NCBI GenBank assembly: GCA_017454355.1
Contig: JAFTDD010000040.1
Coordinates: forward strand, 1 to 39,554
Origin: Muribaculaceae bacterium
GTDB lineage: Bacteria > Bacteroidota > Bacteroidia > Bacteroidales > Muribaculaceae
Direction of reading: 5' to 3'
Length of the DNA: 39,554 bases
In this document: in pieces, positions 39,518 to 39,554 of the stretch
Position numbering within the stretch: the stretch's first letter is position 1
How the letters are laid out: each line of letters opens with the position of its first letter
The notes under the pieces: model-generated
What the model was told of the DNA's origin: nothing
Database searches by the model: none
The model's input: the letters and a program-made list of their open reading frames with translations, nothing else
Program-made: the position numbers and the translations under genes

Positions 39518-39554
39518 CGCCAAACTTACAGATTGAAAGCAAAGAGACTCATGA

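Overview
The window reads as Bacteroidota chromosome, order Bacteroidales. Evidence: a SusC/SusD pair controlled by a hybrid two-component sensor, repeated promoters of the TTTG-N19-21-TAnnTTTG type, and few recognisable Shine-Dalgarno sequences. A dockerin-like tail on a secreted glycosidase and GC-rich coding sequence fit a gut Muribaculaceae-like lineage, but that family-level guess is inference. No IS transposase, phage gene or CRISPR array is visible.

Layout. (1) 1-2.5 kb: exonuclease III and two small membrane proteins, set among copies of a short MITE-like repeat with terminal inverted repeats. (2) 2.6-4.0 kb: a beta-helix lipoprotein. (3) 4.1-21.1 kb: a complete fructan utilisation locus. 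It holds the sensor/regulator, SusC, SusD, a surface lipoprotein with two DUF4960 copies, a LamG-GH32-dockerin enzyme, a DUF1573 protein, a canonical GH32 exo-enzyme, an MFS sugar transporter and a PfkB fructokinase. The predicted flow is surface binding and cleavage of levan or inulin, TonB-dependent import, periplasmic release of fructose sensed by the regulator, inner-membrane uptake, and phosphorylation. (4) 21.1-21.8 kb: a gene-free block of stacked hairpins (operon terminator plus dispersed repeats). (5) 21.8-31.0 kb: housekeeping genes: a lipoprotein, miaA, an AI-2E-type permease, an RluA-type pseudouridine synthase, tRNA-Arg(ACG), an ATP-grasp-like protein, menaquinone methyltransferase and two tandem deoxynucleoside kinases. 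(6) 31.0-32.1 kb: no convincing gene, but two regions each with a near-consensus promoter, nested hairpins and a U-rich end. These are candidate non-coding RNAs that I cannot assign to a known class. (7) 32.1-39.5 kb: a clearly AT-rich run of six exported proteins (LPP20-like lipoprotein, LPP20/NTF2-like protein, PEGA-beta-barrel protein, transglutaminase-like protein, SUMF1-fold protein, Sel1-like protein) that looks horizontally acquired and may form one envelope system.

Two genome-style features stand out. Many spacers are built from short tandem oligomers (7-, 8-, 9- or 14-mers), and in several cases the array starts at, or contains, the stop codon of the preceding gene. Several dispersed hairpin repeats recur, one inside the fructan operon and one overlapping the end of the exonuclease gene. 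The best candidates for undescribed biology are the AT-rich envelope cluster with its two upstream structured RNAs, and the stop-codon-anchored tandem arrays.
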